A stretch of 6,440 nt of DNA from Deltaproteobacteria bacterium (lineage in GTDB: Bacteria; Desulfobacterota; Desulfarculia; Adiutricales; Adiutricaceae). The stretch spans positions 1 to 6,440 of the forward strand of contig JAISZP010000250.1 in NCBI GenBank assembly GCA_031269135.1, written 5' to 3'. Each line of letters begins with the position of its first letter. The first letter of the stretch is position 1. Below are positions 5,715 to 6,440 of the stretch, in pieces. Made by a program: the position numbers and the translations under genes. The notes below the pieces were generated by a model. That model was given only the letters and a program-made list of their open reading frames with translations. It was not told the DNA's origin and searched no databases.

Positions 5715-6440
5715 TCAGCCAATCCACGGCTTGATGAAATCTTTAGCTCTCGCTCCATTGGACAAGTGATTCAGTAAAGCGCTTCCAAAGATGACGGCGT
5801 CAGGCTTGACTTCCAAAGCCGCCAGTTGGCTGGGATCCTTGAGTCCGAAACCCAGGGCCAAAGGAAGGGTAAAGGCGTTTTTGGCTCTTTTAAGAGTCGC
5901 ATCAACCTGGGCGGCCAGCGCATCTCTGACCCCGGTGGTGCCCAATACCGACACCACATAGACATAACCCTTCGCCACCGGGGCATAGCGGGCCATGCGC
6001 TCCGAGGTAGTATTGGGGCCGACCAGCGGCACTAAATCGATATCGGCCTCTTGGAAAGCTTTTAAAAAAGGGCCGGATTCCTCAAGAGGCACATCCGGGA
6101 CAATCACCCCGGCCACCTTGGCCGTTTTAAGGGTCGCCGCCAGCAGTTCCAAACTATTGGCTAAAACCGTTTGGGGGTCGTCGCCTGCGGCCTCTTTCCA
6201 AGCGTGCTGGATCAAAGGATTGGCGTAGCTCATCAAGACTATGGGAACGGATATGTCCGCCGTTTTTAAGCCTGATAGGATATAGTCGATATCCACGCCG
6301 TTTTCGAGGGCTTTTTGGCTTGCCGCCGCCACCACCGGCCCATCGGCCACAGGATCGGAAAAAGGAATGCCGATTTCGATGATGTCCGCCCCATTTTCAG
6401 CCAATTCTTTCAAGGCCTCCCAAAAACTCGATTTGTCCGG
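5715..6440 (-). CDS. trpA: Tryptophan synthase alpha chain, N-terminus beyond the window
   Basis: The alpha subunit of tryptophan synthase cleaves indole-3-glycerol phosphate to indole and glyceraldehyde 3-phosphate, passing indole to the beta subunit in the last step of tryptophan synthesis in the cytoplasm. The visible 241 residues start PDKSSFWEALKELAENGADIIEIGIPFSDPVADGP. The Glu of EIGIPFSDP and the Asp of VADGP correspond to catalytic Glu49 and Asp60 of the enterobacterial enzyme and have the same 11-residue spacing. Later family motifs are GVIVPDVPLEE, YVYVVSVLGTTGVR, LALGFGLKDPSQL and the phosphate-binding VIFGSALL. Aligning on Glu49 implies about 27 missing N-terminal residues and a full length near 268, as in E. 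coli. The frame is open to the window edge, so the true start lies outside. Other trp genes, such as trpB, are likely upstream but unseen. Confidence 0.97.
   Translation of the reverse strand, partial: PDKSSFWEALKELAENGADIIEIGIPFSDPVADGPVVAAASQKALENGVDIDYILSGLKTADISVPIVLMSYANPLIQHAWKEAAGDDPQTVLANSLELLAATLKTAKVAGVIVPDVPLEESGPFLKAFQEADIDLVPLVGPNTTSERMARYAPVAKGYVYVVSVLGTTGVRDALAAQVDATLKRAKNAFTLPLALGFGLKDPSQLAALEVKPDAVIFGSALLNHLSNGARAKDFIKPWIG

Overview
The window looks like ordinary chromosomal DNA of a Gram-negative bacterium of moderate GC content. The reasons are a signal-peptide VIT/VWA protein, a single-pass SPOR-like envelope protein, a cation-diffusion-facilitator transporter and tryptophan synthase alpha. 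Nothing identifies the taxon. A deltaproteobacterium-like lineage is only a guess. No rRNA, tRNA, transposase, integrase, phage gene or CRISPR array is visible.

Layout. Positions 1-1663 hold a minus-strand transcription unit: a near-consensus promoter (1634-1663), a possible 33-codon leaderless mini-ORF (1526-1627), a SPOR-like membrane protein (842-1519) and a CDF metal transporter (1-845, C-terminus beyond the window). The mini-ORF stop lies inside the Shine-Dalgarno of the SPOR gene, and the SPOR and CDF genes overlap by 4 bases (ATGA), so the three reading frames look translationally coupled. Positions 1664-1972 are AT-rich and non-coding. A GNAT acetyltransferase (1973-2440, minus) follows. 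Its 3' half is about 27% GC and its 5' half about 46% GC, with a sharp change near 2220.

Positions 2441-3220 are a 780-base divergent non-coding interval. It holds a perfect 16-bp palindrome, a degenerate 17-bp tandem array, a very AT-rich stretch and a 15/16-bp tandem array that ends just before the ribosome binding site of the next gene. That gene (3221-5404, plus) encodes a 727-residue exported VIT/VWA protein with a complete MIDAS metal site. Positions 5405-5714 separate it from the convergent trpA gene (5715-6440, minus, N-terminus beyond the window). This gap is filled almost end to end with short tandem arrays of periods 6, 7, 6 and 11, then a GC-rich hairpin.

The genes do not form one pathway. 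The unusual feature is the non-coding DNA: both gaps around the VIT/VWA gene consist largely of unrelated, short-period, degenerate tandem repeats. This suggests a genome-wide habit of intergenic tandem duplication rather than one named repeat family. The coupled mini-ORF and the two-composition acetyltransferase are the other points worth checking.
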